54,056 nucleotides of DNA from a virus: positions 1 to 54,056 of IMG/VR virus record IMGVR_UViG_3300042945_002470; one strand, 5' to 3'. Shown here piece by piece: positions 24,806 to 33,932 of the stretch (position 1 is its first letter; every line of letters starts with the position of its first letter). The notes beneath the pieces are model-generated. The model saw only the letters and a list, made by a program, of their open reading frames with translations. It did no database searches and was not told where the DNA came from. A program made the translations under genes and the position numbers.

Positions 24806-25505
24806 CATTGAAAAACTATTATTCTTTGATGTAGAAACTGTATCTAATTATCGTAATCTTTATGATATGACTGATATTGAATTGGATATTTGGATGAGAT
24901 ATTATGACACATTTAGGAAAAAAGTTACAGATGAAACTAAATTAGAGGGGTTAAAAGAAGGTTCAAAAGAATATTACAGTGAAGTTTATAGACAAACAGC
25001 GGCATTTTTCCCAGAATTTGGAAGGGTTGCCTGTGTGTCCATGGCTTTTGTGAATAAAGGTAAAATTAAATTGGAATCTTACAGTGGTAAGGATGAGTTG
25101 GATATATTAAAAAATATTAGAAATGTATTTGATAAAATTGATAGGTTAGATTTTTCACTTTGTGGTCATAGTGTTAAAATTTTTGACATACCCTTTTTAG
25201 GTAAAAGATACTTTATAAATGGATTAAAACCACCTACTATTTTCCCTAATCACGATACTAAACCTTGGGAGGTGAAAGTTTTAGATACTAAAGATGTTTG
25301 GCAATTCGGTAATAATTGGTCGTTAGGTTCTTTAGATTTAATATGTTCGGTTATGGACATAAAATCCCCAAAAACTGGTAATGTTAAAGGTGATAATGTA
25401 ACACATAATTATTGGCTTGATAACCACGAAGAAATAAAGGAATATTGTGAAAGAGATGTTAGGTCTTTGGTAGATATTATTACAAAATTAAATAATTTAG
25501 AATAA
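24795..25505 (+). CDS. DnaQ-like 3'-5' exonuclease (PolB-type DEDDy)
   Basis: 236 residues. ExoI is LLFFDVETVS (Asp12, Glu14), ExoII is FSLCGHSVKIFDIPFLG and ExoIII is EYCERDVRSLVD, with Tyr and Asp in the DEDDy spacing. An N-terminal insert (SEVYRQTAAFFPEFGRVAC) is typical of 'predicted 3'-5' exonuclease related to the PolB exonuclease domain'. It is separate from the exonuclease domain of the polymerase at 16920 and may serve repair or recombination. It overlaps the preceding gene by 11 bases and the dUTPase gene by 1 base. Confidence 0.88.
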   Translation: MKFNIEKLLFFDVETVSNYRNLYDMTDIELDIWMRYYDTFRKKVTDETKLEGLKEGSKEYYSEVYRQTAAFFPEFGRVACVSMAFVNKGKIKLESYSGKDELDILKNIRNVFDKIDRLDFSLCGHSVKIFDIPFLGKRYFINGLKPPTIFPNHDTKPWEVKVLDTKDVWQFGNNWSLGSLDLICSVMDIKSPKTGNVKGDNVTHNYWLDNHEEIKEYCERDVRSLVDIITKLNNLE

Positions 25506-26155
25506 TGAGTGAAGAAATACAAAATTATATTAAAGAATTAATACACCTTAAAAATTTAGGTTTGGTCGCCGGTGATGAGGCCGAAGAATTAGATGGTTTA
25601 ATTGAAAAACTAAACCAAATAAACACAGATGAAGGAAATTTAAACCCCAACAACAATCAAGAATTTAACATACCAATAAAATTTGTCAACAAATCTGACA
25701 ATCCAGATCCTGTTTACGCAAAAGATGGTGATTCTGGTTTTGATTTAAGAGCTAACCTTGTTAGAACAATCTTTAAAAACGGTCAAAACTTAGAGGTTAA
25801 TTATGACTATGTTATGAAACCTTTTGAAAGGGCCTTAATCCCTACAGGTTTATATTTTGAACTACCTTATGGTTACGAATTACAAATTAGACCAAGAAGT
25901 GGTTATTCATTTAAAACAGGTTTAATGGCTATATTAGGTACTGTAGATCGTGACTATAGAGGTGAGGTAAAAGTTATACTTATTAACCTTTCAGATAAAG
26001 AAGTTAAAATAGAACACGGAGATAGAGTTGCACAAGGTGTGGTGGCACCAAGAGTGAGTACAGAATTGGGTAAGTTAATTAAATTAACCTCGGTGGAAGA
26101 ATTAAGTGAAACTGACCGTGGTGTAAGTGGTTTTGGTTCAACAGGTAATAAATAA
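25505..26155 (+). CDS. dut: dUTPase with N-terminal extension
   Basis: 216 residues. Residues about 75-216 contain the five trimeric dUTPase motifs: I (DSGFDLRANL), II (RPRSGYSFK), III (GTVDRDYRGEVKV, with the catalytic Asp), IV (GDRVAQGVV) and V (RGVSGFGSTG). It hydrolyses dUTP to dUMP and pyrophosphate, keeping uracil out of DNA and feeding dTMP synthesis. An extra 50-60 helical, acidic residues precede motif I (IQNYIKELIHLKNLGLVAGD), an unusual feature. It is one base coupled to the exonuclease gene. Confidence 0.95.
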   Translation: MSEEIQNYIKELIHLKNLGLVAGDEAEELDGLIEKLNQINTDEGNLNPNNNQEFNIPIKFVNKSDNPDPVYAKDGDSGFDLRANLVRTIFKNGQNLEVNYDYVMKPFERALIPTGLYFELPYGYELQIRPRSGYSFKTGLMAILGTVDRDYRGEVKVILINLSDKEVKIEHGDRVAQGVVAPRVSTELGKLIKLTSVEELSETDRGVSGFGSTGNK

Positions 26156-26158
26156 TAT

Positions 26159-26653
26159 ATGTCAGTAGTAGCAGTAAAAATAACAAAGAATAAAATAACC
26201 ATAGGAGCCGATAGTATATTGGTTAATGGTTATACACAAGAAAAGGATAAATTAGCCAAACTATTCAAAAACGAATGGATGGTTGTTGGTGATGTTGGCG
26301 AGGCTCAAGAAGGGGCTTTATTTCAGATATTTTCCAAAACAAGAAAACCAAGAGAGGCTTCAGTAGAGGCCATAACTGAATATTTGTTTGATTTTTTCCA
26401 ATGGAAAAGAGAAAAAACTGATGCCGATAAACTGGAAAATAGTTATATTATTATATTTGAAGGTAAGGCATTTCTTGTTGAAGGTTTTTATGTAAAAGAA
26501 GTTACAGATTACGCAGCAATTGGTGCTGGTATGGATTTTGCTTTGGCGGCCCTATATTTAGGTTCTTCTGTTAGTGACGCTATTAAAACGGCTTGTCATT
26601 TATCAATCCTTTGTGAAGAACCAATAAACATAATAGAAGTAGAAAGAAAATGA
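26159..26653 (+). CDS. HslV/proteasome-fold Ntn-hydrolase-like protein with Ser2
   Basis: 164 residues. The pattern M-SVVAVKITKNKITIGADS, then KLFKNEWMVVGDVGEAQEG, IIIFEGKAFLVEG, and YAAIGAGMDFALAALYLGSS matches HslV beta-subunits ('M-TTIVSVRRNG...', 'YNDKVIAGFAGGTADA', '[21 protein letters not shown]', from memory). In HslV the nucleophile is the N-terminal Thr exposed after Met removal. Here the equivalent residue is Ser2, which could also act as an Ntn nucleophile. No HslU-like ATPase gene is in the window. It is either a small protease/amidase or a structural reuse of the fold. Confidence 0.7.
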   Translation: MSVVAVKITKNKITIGADSILVNGYTQEKDKLAKLFKNEWMVVGDVGEAQEGALFQIFSKTRKPREASVEAITEYLFDFFQWKREKTDADKLENSYIIIFEGKAFLVEGFYVKEVTDYAAIGAGMDFALAALYLGSSVSDAIKTACHLSILCEEPINIIEVERK

Positions 26654-28224
26654 TAACAGTAGTATATTCAACAAGAAATGAAAATAAAGAATTTCAAACA
26701 CACATTAAAAAAACTATAGGTGTTAAAGAGTTTGAAATATTGGAGTTTATAAACAACGGTGAAAAATCTTTAACACAGGTTTATAATGAAGGGTTAAAAA
26801 ATTCTAAATATGATATTGTTGTTTTCTCACATGACGATGTTATTTTAAGTGACGGTTGGGGTAAGAAAATAATCAAACATTTTCAAAATACTGATTATGG
26901 TATTTTGGGGAAAGCCGGTACAACCGATATGTCAGAGGTTGGTCGTTGGTGGCAAGATACAACCAAAATGATTGGAATTGTTTCACACTCACATGAAGGT
27001 AAAACTTGGGAGAATAGATATTCGGCTAATTTTGAAGATGAGGTTATTGAGACGGTTGTGTTAGACGGTCTTTTTTTTGTTACCCATAAAGAAAGAATTA
27101 AAGCAAAGTTTGATGAAAACTTTAAAGGGTTCCATTTTTATGATGTTGATTTTACTTTTAACAATCATTTAAACGGTGTTAAAGTTGGGGTTATGTTTGA
27201 TATTAAAATCACCCATAAATCCATAGGTATGACTAACGATGAATGGGAAAAAAACCGTGAACAGTTTGTTGAAAAATATAAAGACAAACTTCCTTATAAA
27301 ATTAAACCTGAATTAAGATACGAAATTAAAACTAAAGTCCTTAAAGAAACACCTAAATTAGGTATTATAATTCCAACAAAAGGTAATGTTAGTTTATTAA
27401 AACAGTGTATTAATTCTATTATAGATAATGGTGGGTATTTGACTAACACTATGATTTATATAGCCGATACAGGTTCATCTGATGAAGAAAAAATTGAAAT
27501 TAAAAATTTTATTAGTGGAATAGATGGATTTAATATCCGTTTTTTTGAATATGATTTCTATAACTTTGCTGTAATCAATAATGATATGGTAGAAAATCAT
27601 GTACAAAAAGATACTGAAGTTTTATTATTCTGTAATAACGATATTAAAGTTGTTAACAATGCCATTAACTTAATGATGGATGTTTATCTTAAAAATAAAA
27701 AAACGGTTGGTACCATTGGTTGTCGACTTCACTATGGTGATAACACCACACAACACTCTGGAATAATGATGTTTTTAACACAAAATCAACAAATAGGTAT
27801 TTCCCATTATGGTTTACGTTCTTATTATACCTACCATAAAGAAACTAAAAAAGATATTTTAGGTAATACTGGTGCTTTTATGATGATATCTAAAAATTTA
27901 TTCAATCAAATAGGTGGTTTTGATGCATCTTATCGAGAGTGTTTTGAAGACGTTCAATTAAACATTGAATGTATAAATAGAAATAAAGATAATATTTTTG
28001 TTGGTGAAGCGGTTTGTTATCATTATGAAAGTCAAACTAGAAATAAAAGTGAAGAAAAATTAAAACGTGAGTCCGAAGACTATACAAAAAAGTTAATTCC
28101 ATTTATTATTAAAAATAAAAAAACTTATAATTATTTCAGTAACATTAAATCCAAAGACTTTGAGTTTTTAATGGAACAAAAAACTAAAGAAATTAAACAA
28201 AATGCGGTTGGGGGTTTCATATAA
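26650..28224 (+). CDS. Two-domain GT-A glycosyltransferase
   Basis: 524 residues. The N-terminal half (MITVVYSTRNENKEF, then VVFSHDDVILSDGW, and a FHFYDVDFTFNNHLNG segment) is a GT-A-like domain of the kind related to StrF. The C-terminal half (KLGIIIPTKGNVSLLKQCI, then IYIADTGSSDEEK, LLFCNNDIKVV, GNTGAFMMISKNLFNQIGGF and FEDVQLNIEC) is a classic GT2 domain with a DxD-like NND. The fusion suggests two sequential transfers by one enzyme. It opens the glycan island. The start overlaps the stop of the HslV-like gene (ATGA). Confidence 0.85.
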   Translation: MITVVYSTRNENKEFQTHIKKTIGVKEFEILEFINNGEKSLTQVYNEGLKNSKYDIVVFSHDDVILSDGWGKKIIKHFQNTDYGILGKAGTTDMSEVGRWWQDTTKMIGIVSHSHEGKTWENRYSANFEDEVIETVVLDGLFFVTHKERIKAKFDENFKGFHFYDVDFTFNNHLNGVKVGVMFDIKITHKSIGMTNDEWEKNREQFVEKYKDKLPYKIKPELRYEIKTKVLKETPKLGIIIPTKGNVSLLKQCINSIIDNGGYLTNTMIYIADTGSSDEEKIEIKNFISGIDGFNIRFFEYDFYNFAVINNDMVENHVQKDTEVLLFCNNDIKVVNNAINLMMDVYLKNKKTVGTIGCRLHYGDNTTQHSGIMMFLTQNQQIGISHYGLRSYYTYHKETKKDILGNTGAFMMISKNLFNQIGGFDASYRECFEDVQLNIECINRNKDNIFVGEAVCYHYESQTRNKSEEKLKRESEDYTKKLIPFIIKNKKTYNYFSNIKSKDFEFLMEQKTKEIKQNAVGGFI

Positions 28225-28975
28225 TTTATTCGATGGAGAAGAGCTTTTAGAAGGTTCAATAAAACAAATAAGACAACATGTTGATTATGTAAGTGTTGTT
28301 TACCAAACAACATCTAATTTTGGTAATGCGTGTAATCCAGAGTTATTACCACTTTTAGAAAGGTTAAAATCAGAAGGATTAGTAGATGAGTTATTTGAAT
28401 ACTCACCTAAAATCAATAAAGGTGGACATTCAAATGAAATTCAAAAAAGAAACATAGGTTTAGCTTTATCACAGGGTGCTGGTTGTACTCACCATATGTC
28501 AATGGATTCGGATGAATATTACATACCATCAGAATTTGAAAATCTTAAAAAAATAATAGAAGAAGGTGATTACGATTCCTCTTATTGTCAAATGCAAACG
28601 TATTATAAATCTTGGGAATACTCTTTAGACCCACCTGAAGAGTATTATGTTTCATTAATATTTAAAATTAAATTAGACTCCAATTATATAATGGGGTATC
28701 CAACACCAGTTTTAGTAGACCCAACTAGAAGGATGGCACCAAGTGATAAACCTTTAGTTTTAAAACGTGAACAAATACAAATGCATCATGGTTCTTATAT
28801 AAGAGATAACATAAGAACTAAGTTAACTAACAGTTCCGCTTCGGTTAATTTTACGAACGATATTGATAGAATTGTAAGCCATTATAATAATTGGTCCTAC
28901 CCAAATCAAGTTTTGTGGGGTGGGTTACCTAGTACTTTACATAAAGTAAAAAAAATTAAGAGTTTATTTGTATGA
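28202..28975 (+). CDS. Glycosyltransferase-like protein (GT-A, SDSDE type)
   Basis: 257 residues. MRLGVSYNLFDGEELLEGSI and VDYVSVVYQTTS form the first Rossmann-like strands. THHMSMDSDEYYIP holds a DxD metal/nucleotide-sugar site, followed by FENLKKIIEEGDYDSSYCQM. The DSDE in front of a 'Y.P' turn is typical of GT-A enzymes related to family 92/DUF23. It overlaps the preceding gene by 23 bases and the next by 4. Acceptor and donor unknown. Confidence 0.7.
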   Translation: MRLGVSYNLFDGEELLEGSIKQIRQHVDYVSVVYQTTSNFGNACNPELLPLLERLKSEGLVDELFEYSPKINKGGHSNEIQKRNIGLALSQGAGCTHHMSMDSDEYYIPSEFENLKKIIEEGDYDSSYCQMQTYYKSWEYSLDPPEEYYVSLIFKIKLDSNYIMGYPTPVLVDPTRRMAPSDKPLVLKREQIQMHHGSYIRDNIRTKLTNSSASVNFTNDIDRIVSHYNNWSYPNQVLWGGLPSTLHKVKKIKSLFV

Positions 28976-29622
28976 GGTTAAATGAATATTTTGATAAAAT
29001 ATATTGTATAAATCTTGATAGGAGGACTGATAGATGGGAAGAGTGTCAAAAAATTTTTTCTAAACACGGTTTAGAAGTAGAACGTTTTTCAGCCATCGAT
29101 GGTAGTAAAGAAAACTATAATTTAGGTTATCCATATGATAGTGAATTGGCCGGATCCATAAGTCACACTAAAGTTATTGAAAAAGCTAAAGAATTAAAAC
29201 TTAAAAATGTCTTAATTTTAGAAGATGATGTTGATTTTATAGAAGATTTAGAAAAACAATTTACAGAATTTGTAAAAGAAATCCCCCAAAATTGGGACGG
29301 GTTACTTTTTGGTGGTAACCATGTTGGTGGTGGTATGATGGTTAATAAAAATATGATGAAAGTTAATAGATCATATGCCCTACATTCATACGGTTTAAAT
29401 TCTAAAGTTTTTAACGAAACAATAGACTATATGAATAGTAGAATTCAAAATGTTATAGACAACGGAAAAGAAGTGATTAAGACTTCTGTGGCGGCAGATT
29501 TTTTTATGGCAGATTTACATAGAATAAATAATTGGTATTGTTTTAGACCTCATTTGGCTTGGCAAAGAAAAGGTTTTTCCGATATTCAAAATGCCGTAAT
29601 GGATTATGATTTTTTAAGATAA
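28972..29622 (+). CDS. GT25-family glycosyltransferase
   Basis: 216 residues. YCINLDRRTDRWEECQKIF at the N-terminus, RFSAIDGS, then AGSISHTKVIEKAKELKLKN and VLILEDDVDF are the family 25 signatures (LPS beta-1,4-galactosyltransferases such as LgtB/LpsA). FFMADLHRINNWYCFRPHLAWQ fits the C-terminal part. GT25 enzymes usually transfer galactose or glucose onto LPS cores or, in eukaryotes, collagen hydroxylysine. It has ATGA overlap upstream and a 3-base gap downstream. Confidence 0.85.
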   Translation: MRLNEYFDKIYCINLDRRTDRWEECQKIFSKHGLEVERFSAIDGSKENYNLGYPYDSELAGSISHTKVIEKAKELKLKNVLILEDDVDFIEDLEKQFTEFVKEIPQNWDGLLFGGNHVGGGMMVNKNMMKVNRSYALHSYGLNSKVFNETIDYMNSRIQNVIDNGKEVIKTSVAADFFMADLHRINNWYCFRPHLAWQRKGFSDIQNAVMDYDFLR

Positions 29623-29625
29623 AAT

Positions 29626-30335
29626 ATGAACAATTACGTACCTAATAAAATATCAATATTAATGCCAACTAGAAGTAGACCTAACGATGTTGTTGAGGTA
29701 ATAAATTCACTTATAGAAAACGTTAGTGATAAAAAAAATATTGAGATATTGTTAAAAATAGATGATGATGATACTGAAACATATGAGACTGTAACATCAA
29801 AGTTCAAAGAATTAATTGACGTTAATATAAAAATATTAATAACAACAAGAGAAAAGGGGTATTTCAACTTATCAAAATATTTTTACGAGTTATTTGAAAT
29901 AAGTAGTGGCGAGTGGTTGTTTTTATTCAATGATGATTTAAGGTTGTTGACAAAAAATTTTGATTTAGTTATTAAACCATATCAAGGTAAAATAAATATG
30001 TTACATAGTAAAAATGTAATAAACGGTGAAGGGCGGTATTTCCCAATAATACATACAAATATCATAAAAACATTGGGCCATTTCTCTATTGATGTACCAT
30101 ATATTGACGGTTGGTTAAGAGTTATTGGTGAAAAATTAAATATTATAGAAAATATTGATTTATCATTAAACCATATGCACCCACCAACACCGATAGATGA
30201 TGTTGGTGTTGAAGTTGAAAAGTTAATGATTATTTTCGTAAAAACCAATTTAACTGGAATTATCACATAAATGACCCTAACGGTTTAATAAATAAGGATG
30301 CTCAAATTCTAAAAAAATCACTTTTTTTAAATTAA
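29626..30335 (+). CDS. GT2-like glycosyltransferase with 3' frameshift
   Basis: The unbroken frame runs to TAA at 30270 (214 residues): ISILMPTRSRPNDVVEVINS, LLKIDDDDTETY, REKGYFNLSKYFYE, and WLFLFNDDLRLL, all GT2-type. The last 14 codons (LMIIFVKTNLTG) look unnatural. Moving one base back at about 30224 gives KLNDYFRKNQFNWNYHINDP and a stop at 30333-30335, two bases before the next gene, as elsewhere in the island. So one A appears to have been lost (TTAAATG to TTAATG). The catalytic core is intact and the shortened protein may still work. Confidence 0.75.
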
Positions 30336-30336
30336 A

Positions 30337-31176
30337 ATGGTAAAAATAAATATTATAGGCGGTGGATTTCAACACGATGTTTGTTCATCCGCTTTAAACA
30401 CCAATAAATATGTTAATTGGGTTAAGGATGGTTCAGCTAATATTTCAATACATATAGACCACGCCATACTTAATCCTATTGATAACACTAAAGAAAATTA
30501 TGGTTGGTTAGCTGAATCCAGTAATATAATACCTACTGTTATTGAAGAGGTTAAAAGAAACACTCATCTATATAAGGAAAAGTTTAAATTTATCTTTACA
30601 CACGATAAAAGAGTTATGGAGTTGGATCCTACATTCTTTAAGTTCACATTACCTAATGCTTTACCGTGGATTAGAAATAGAAAAATTTATGATAAATCTA
30701 AACTATGTTCTTTCATTGTTTCTAATAAAAGAATGACAGATGGTCATTCTTATAGATTAAATGTTTTACATAATTTAAAAAGTAATAAAATAGATCATTT
30801 TGGTCGTGGGTTTGGTTTTAAAGAACTACCTTGGGTTATAAAAGATGAGAACGGTTTAGATGAGTCTGGTAAAATTTTAGCCCTTAAAGATTATTATTTT
30901 TCAATGGTTTTTGAAAATGGTAATTACGATTCTATTTTTTGTGAAAAAATAACAGATTGTTTCGCAACAGGTACTATACCTATTTATTGGGGTTCACCAT
31001 CAATAGGGGAATACTTTGATTTAAATGGTATTATAATATTTGACGAAAACTTTAATGAAGATATGTTAACAGAAGATTATTATGAATCTAAAAAAACGTC
31101 TATAATAAATAATTTTAATGCCACACTTGAATTACCTAGTTCAGAGGACTATATTTATTTAAATTATTTAAAATGA
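30337..31176 (+). CDS. GT10-family fucosyltransferase-like
   Basis: 279 residues. LCSFIVSNKRMTDG, then HFGRGFGF, and FSMVFENGNYDSIFCEKITD, with CFATGTIPIYWGSP, form the C-terminal GDP-fucose-binding motif of alpha-1,3/1,4-fucosyltransferases (FxFENS...YvTEK...A...GtvPVv.G). The Ser of ENS is replaced by Gly-Asn. N-terminal CSSALNTNKYVNWVKDG fits the acceptor domain. No membrane anchor, so it would act in the cytoplasm. It is adjacent to a GT11 gene, which points to fucose or a related deoxyhexose as donor. Confidence 0.82.
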   Translation: MVKINIIGGGFQHDVCSSALNTNKYVNWVKDGSANISIHIDHAILNPIDNTKENYGWLAESSNIIPTVIEEVKRNTHLYKEKFKFIFTHDKRVMELDPTFFKFTLPNALPWIRNRKIYDKSKLCSFIVSNKRMTDGHSYRLNVLHNLKSNKIDHFGRGFGFKELPWVIKDENGLDESGKILALKDYYFSMVFENGNYDSIFCEKITDCFATGTIPIYWGSPSIGEYFDLNGIIIFDENFNEDMLTEDYYESKKTSIINNFNATLELPSSEDYIYLNYLK

Positions 31177-32009
31177 TTTCTTGTAGTTTTTTTGGTGGTT
31201 TAGGTAACAATCTATTTCAATTAGCAACGGTATATAATATCCATAAAAAATATGGGTTTGATTTAAAAATACCAACCACGGTAAGTAGGGTGGGTATAGA
31301 ACAGTTTGGACAGTCAAATAAATTAGAATTCGAAGATTTATTTGAGAATATCTTTCAGTATGATGATAATTTAGTTAATACTTTAACACATTATGGTCAT
31401 ACTGATGTTCATTTAAAAAGTTATAATTATACACCTATAAATGTATCTGATAATACTTGTTATTTCGGTTATTTCCAATCCTATAAGTATTTTAATGATG
31501 TTGATATAAGTAAAGAATTTATCTTAAAAAGTGATAATATTTCTTTTTTAAAAGAAAAATATGATAATATTTTTCATAAAAAAACTATTTCATTACATTT
31601 TAGACTAGGTGGTGATAGAGTTACACAACATATGCAATTTTTCCACAAAAATCTTTCTTTAGATTTTTATAAAGAGGCTTTAAAAATTATAGATTATAAC
31701 GAAGATGATTATAATATACTGATTTTTACTGATAATGTACCAATATGTGTTACCTACTATTTAAATAATTTAGGTTTTAAAAAAAATATTTATATAATAG
31801 ATAATAACAATAATAATGTTTTAGATTTTACACTAATGAGTATGTGTGACATAAATGTTGTAAGTAACTCAACGTTTAGTTGGTGGGCAGCGTATATGAA
31901 TCAGAAACAAAATAAAAAAATAATAGTAACAGAAAAAGAATGGTTTGGGCCTGGTTATAAACATTTCGATTTAACCGACACTTTCCCTAAAGAATGGATT
32001 AGAATATAA
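31173..32009 (+). CDS. GT11-family alpha-1,2-fucosyltransferase-like
   Basis: 278 residues. Three family 11 motifs are visible: FFGGLGNNLFQLAT at the N-terminus, SLHFRLGGDR (the HxRxGD donor site) near residue 140, and VSNSTFSWWAAYMN near 230. FGYFQSYKYF is also typical. GT11 enzymes move L-fucose from GDP-fucose to the 2-OH of galactose. The HxRxGGD has one extra Gly compared with HxRRGD. It starts inside the stop of the GT10 gene. Confidence 0.9.
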   Translation: MISCSFFGGLGNNLFQLATVYNIHKKYGFDLKIPTTVSRVGIEQFGQSNKLEFEDLFENIFQYDDNLVNTLTHYGHTDVHLKSYNYTPINVSDNTCYFGYFQSYKYFNDVDISKEFILKSDNISFLKEKYDNIFHKKTISLHFRLGGDRVTQHMQFFHKNLSLDFYKEALKIIDYNEDDYNILIFTDNVPICVTYYLNNLGFKKNIYIIDNNNNNVLDFTLMSMCDINVVSNSTFSWWAAYMNQKQNKKIIVTEKEWFGPGYKHFDLTDTFPKEWIRI

Positions 32010-32010
32010 T

Positions 32011-33114
32011 ATGGAAAATATAAATTTTTACAATACTACAATAACTAAAAAAGCTATAGATATTGTAAACGAAACATTAAATTCTGGTATGATTTCAGCA
32101 GGTAAAAAGGCTGATGAGTTTGAAAAAAAATTATCGGAATATGGATTAGTTAATCCTGTTACGTTAAATAGTGGTACCGTTACTATGCATTTAGCTTTGT
32201 TAGCCTCAGGTGTAAAACCAGGTGATGAAGTAATATTACCGGCTCAAACTTTTATCGCTACAGGTTTAGCTGTATTATACGTTGGAGCCACACCAGTTTT
32301 TGCTGATATAAATAAATTTGATGGTAATATATCGGTAGAATCGATAAAAGAAAAAATAACACCAAAAACTAAGGCCATCATTCCTGTTCATTGGGGTGGG
32401 TATCCTTGTGATATGGATGGAATTGGTAAAATTGCTGAAGAATATGGTTTATCCGTAATAGAAGACGCGGCACACGCTTTCGGTTCAAAATATAAAAATA
32501 AACTCATAGGTTCTATATCTAGATTTACATCATTTTCTTTTCAAGCAATTAAACACCTAACTACTGGTGATGGTGGTGCTTTATGTTGTTTAAATAGTGA
32601 AGATGTAGTAACAGTTAAAAGACTTAGATGGTTCGATATAGATCGTGAAAATTCTAAAACAGGTGTGTTAGGTGAAAGAGAATATGACGCAGTAAATGTT
32701 GGTTATAAGTACCACATGAACGATTTATCGGCTAGTTTAGGATTAGGTAATTTACAAGTTATAGAAGATAGATTGAGTAAAATTCAAAATATAGCTTCTT
32801 ATTATAATAAAGAGTTATCTAATGTTAATGGTATAACATTAATGGATTATAAATCTGATAGAGAATCATCATATTGGTTATACCCTATTTTAGTAGAAAA
32901 TAGAGATGCCTTTGTTAAAAAAATGAAAGATAATAATATACCAGTCTCAGTTGTACATGTGGGTATTGATAAAAATAGTGTTTTTGGTGGTAAGGATATG
33001 TCATTGTTAAATCAAAGGTATTTCGATAATAATCAAATACATCTACCAATAAACGACTCTTTACAAAAAGAGAATATTAAGTATATTATAGAAAAAATAA
33101 AAGAAGGATGGTAA
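32011..33114 (+). CDS. DegT/DnrJ/EryC1/StrS-type PLP sugar aminotransferase
   Basis: 367 residues. LNSGTVTMHLALLASGV (phosphate binding), GDEVILPAQTFIAT, VIEDAAHAFGSKYKNK (Asp-Ala for the pyridine ring), and FSFQAIKHLTTGDGGAL with Lys181 as the Schiff-base lysine. It would aminate a 4- or 3-keto nucleotide sugar using glutamate. All catalytic residues are present, in contrast to the second DegT-fold protein at 37847. C-terminal NNIPVSVVHVGIDK is also typical. One-base gap upstream, 7-base overlap downstream. Confidence 0.9.
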   Translation: MENINFYNTTITKKAIDIVNETLNSGMISAGKKADEFEKKLSEYGLVNPVTLNSGTVTMHLALLASGVKPGDEVILPAQTFIATGLAVLYVGATPVFADINKFDGNISVESIKEKITPKTKAIIPVHWGGYPCDMDGIGKIAEEYGLSVIEDAAHAFGSKYKNKLIGSISRFTSFSFQAIKHLTTGDGGALCCLNSEDVVTVKRLRWFDIDRENSKTGVLGEREYDAVNVGYKYHMNDLSASLGLGNLQVIEDRLSKIQNIASYYNKELSNVNGITLMDYKSDRESSYWLYPILVENRDAFVKKMKDNNIPVSVVHVGIDKNSVFGGKDMSLLNQRYFDNNQIHLPINDSLQKENIKYIIEKIKEGW

Positions 33115-33932
33115 AAAAAAATACGTTAATTAAATTAACTGGACACTCTAAGAGATGTGGGTTTTCTTGTATGTTTTCTAGTGTTTGTGAGTTTATTTAC
33201 CGTACTAACGATGAAAATCATGTAAGTATACATTGGAGTAATACAAGATATGATGAAAGTGATAAAAATAGTTTAGACTATATTTTCACACAAAAGGAGG
33301 GTGAGTTTGATGATGTTATCACATACGGCAATAATTGGCCTGTAAACCAAAATAATGTTAAAAATTTTTTTAATGTAAGACCTCACACTAGACCAGATTT
33401 AATAAATGAATTTAATGAAAAATTTTGGTGTGTGTTTTCTTTAAGTAATGATTTAATTAATAGAATAGAAAATTTAAACACAAAAAAAGGTAATAATAAA
33501 ACACTAGCCGTACATATAAGACGTAGTGACGTTTTAAGTGAAACCTACTTTAGACACCTTATCAGTTGGGACATAAATGATTTAAGTTATTATTATAATA
33601 ATATTAAAAAAGAATTCGAAGAAGGTCAGTATGAAAAAATATTTTTATGTACCGAAGATGATAATATTCATAAATTTTTAAAGACTAAATTTAGTGAAGA
33701 TATTTTATTTACCCAAGAAACTGTAAGAATAGGCCACGATATAATTGATCACACATCATCCTTAGAGTCTTTATACACTAAAGACGGAAAAGTGATACTG
33801 TTAGATATAATGTCAGATATTATATTTGCCTCAAAATGTGAAGGGTTCTTAGGTACAGAATTCTCGGGAGTTTCAATTTTTATAGAAGTATTTAATAACA
33901 ACAATTTTAAAAAAATAAATTATTTTAAATGA
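33108..33932 (+). CDS. Fucosyltransferase-like GT-B protein
   Basis: 274 residues. TLAVHIRRSDVLSETYF near residue 135 is the 'HxRRxD' site of alpha-1,6 and protein O-fucosyltransferase-type enzymes (GT23/GT65/GT68 group). YEKIFLCTEDDNIHKFLKTK and GFLGTEFSGVSIFIEVF are the following motifs ('I.laTDd', 'G..SSFS..a'). The N-terminus (CGFSCMFSSVCEF) is short. It is related in plan to the gene at 34849. Donor probably a GDP-deoxyhexose (inference from family). Confidence 0.65.
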   Translation: MVKKNTLIKLTGHSKRCGFSCMFSSVCEFIYRTNDENHVSIHWSNTRYDESDKNSLDYIFTQKEGEFDDVITYGNNWPVNQNNVKNFFNVRPHTRPDLINEFNEKFWCVFSLSNDLINRIENLNTKKGNNKTLAVHIRRSDVLSETYFRHLISWDINDLSYYYNNIKKEFEEGQYEKIFLCTEDDNIHKFLKTKFSEDILFTQETVRIGHDIIDHTSSLESLYTKDGKVILLDIMSDIIFASKCEGFLGTEFSGVSIFIEVFNNNNFKKINYFK

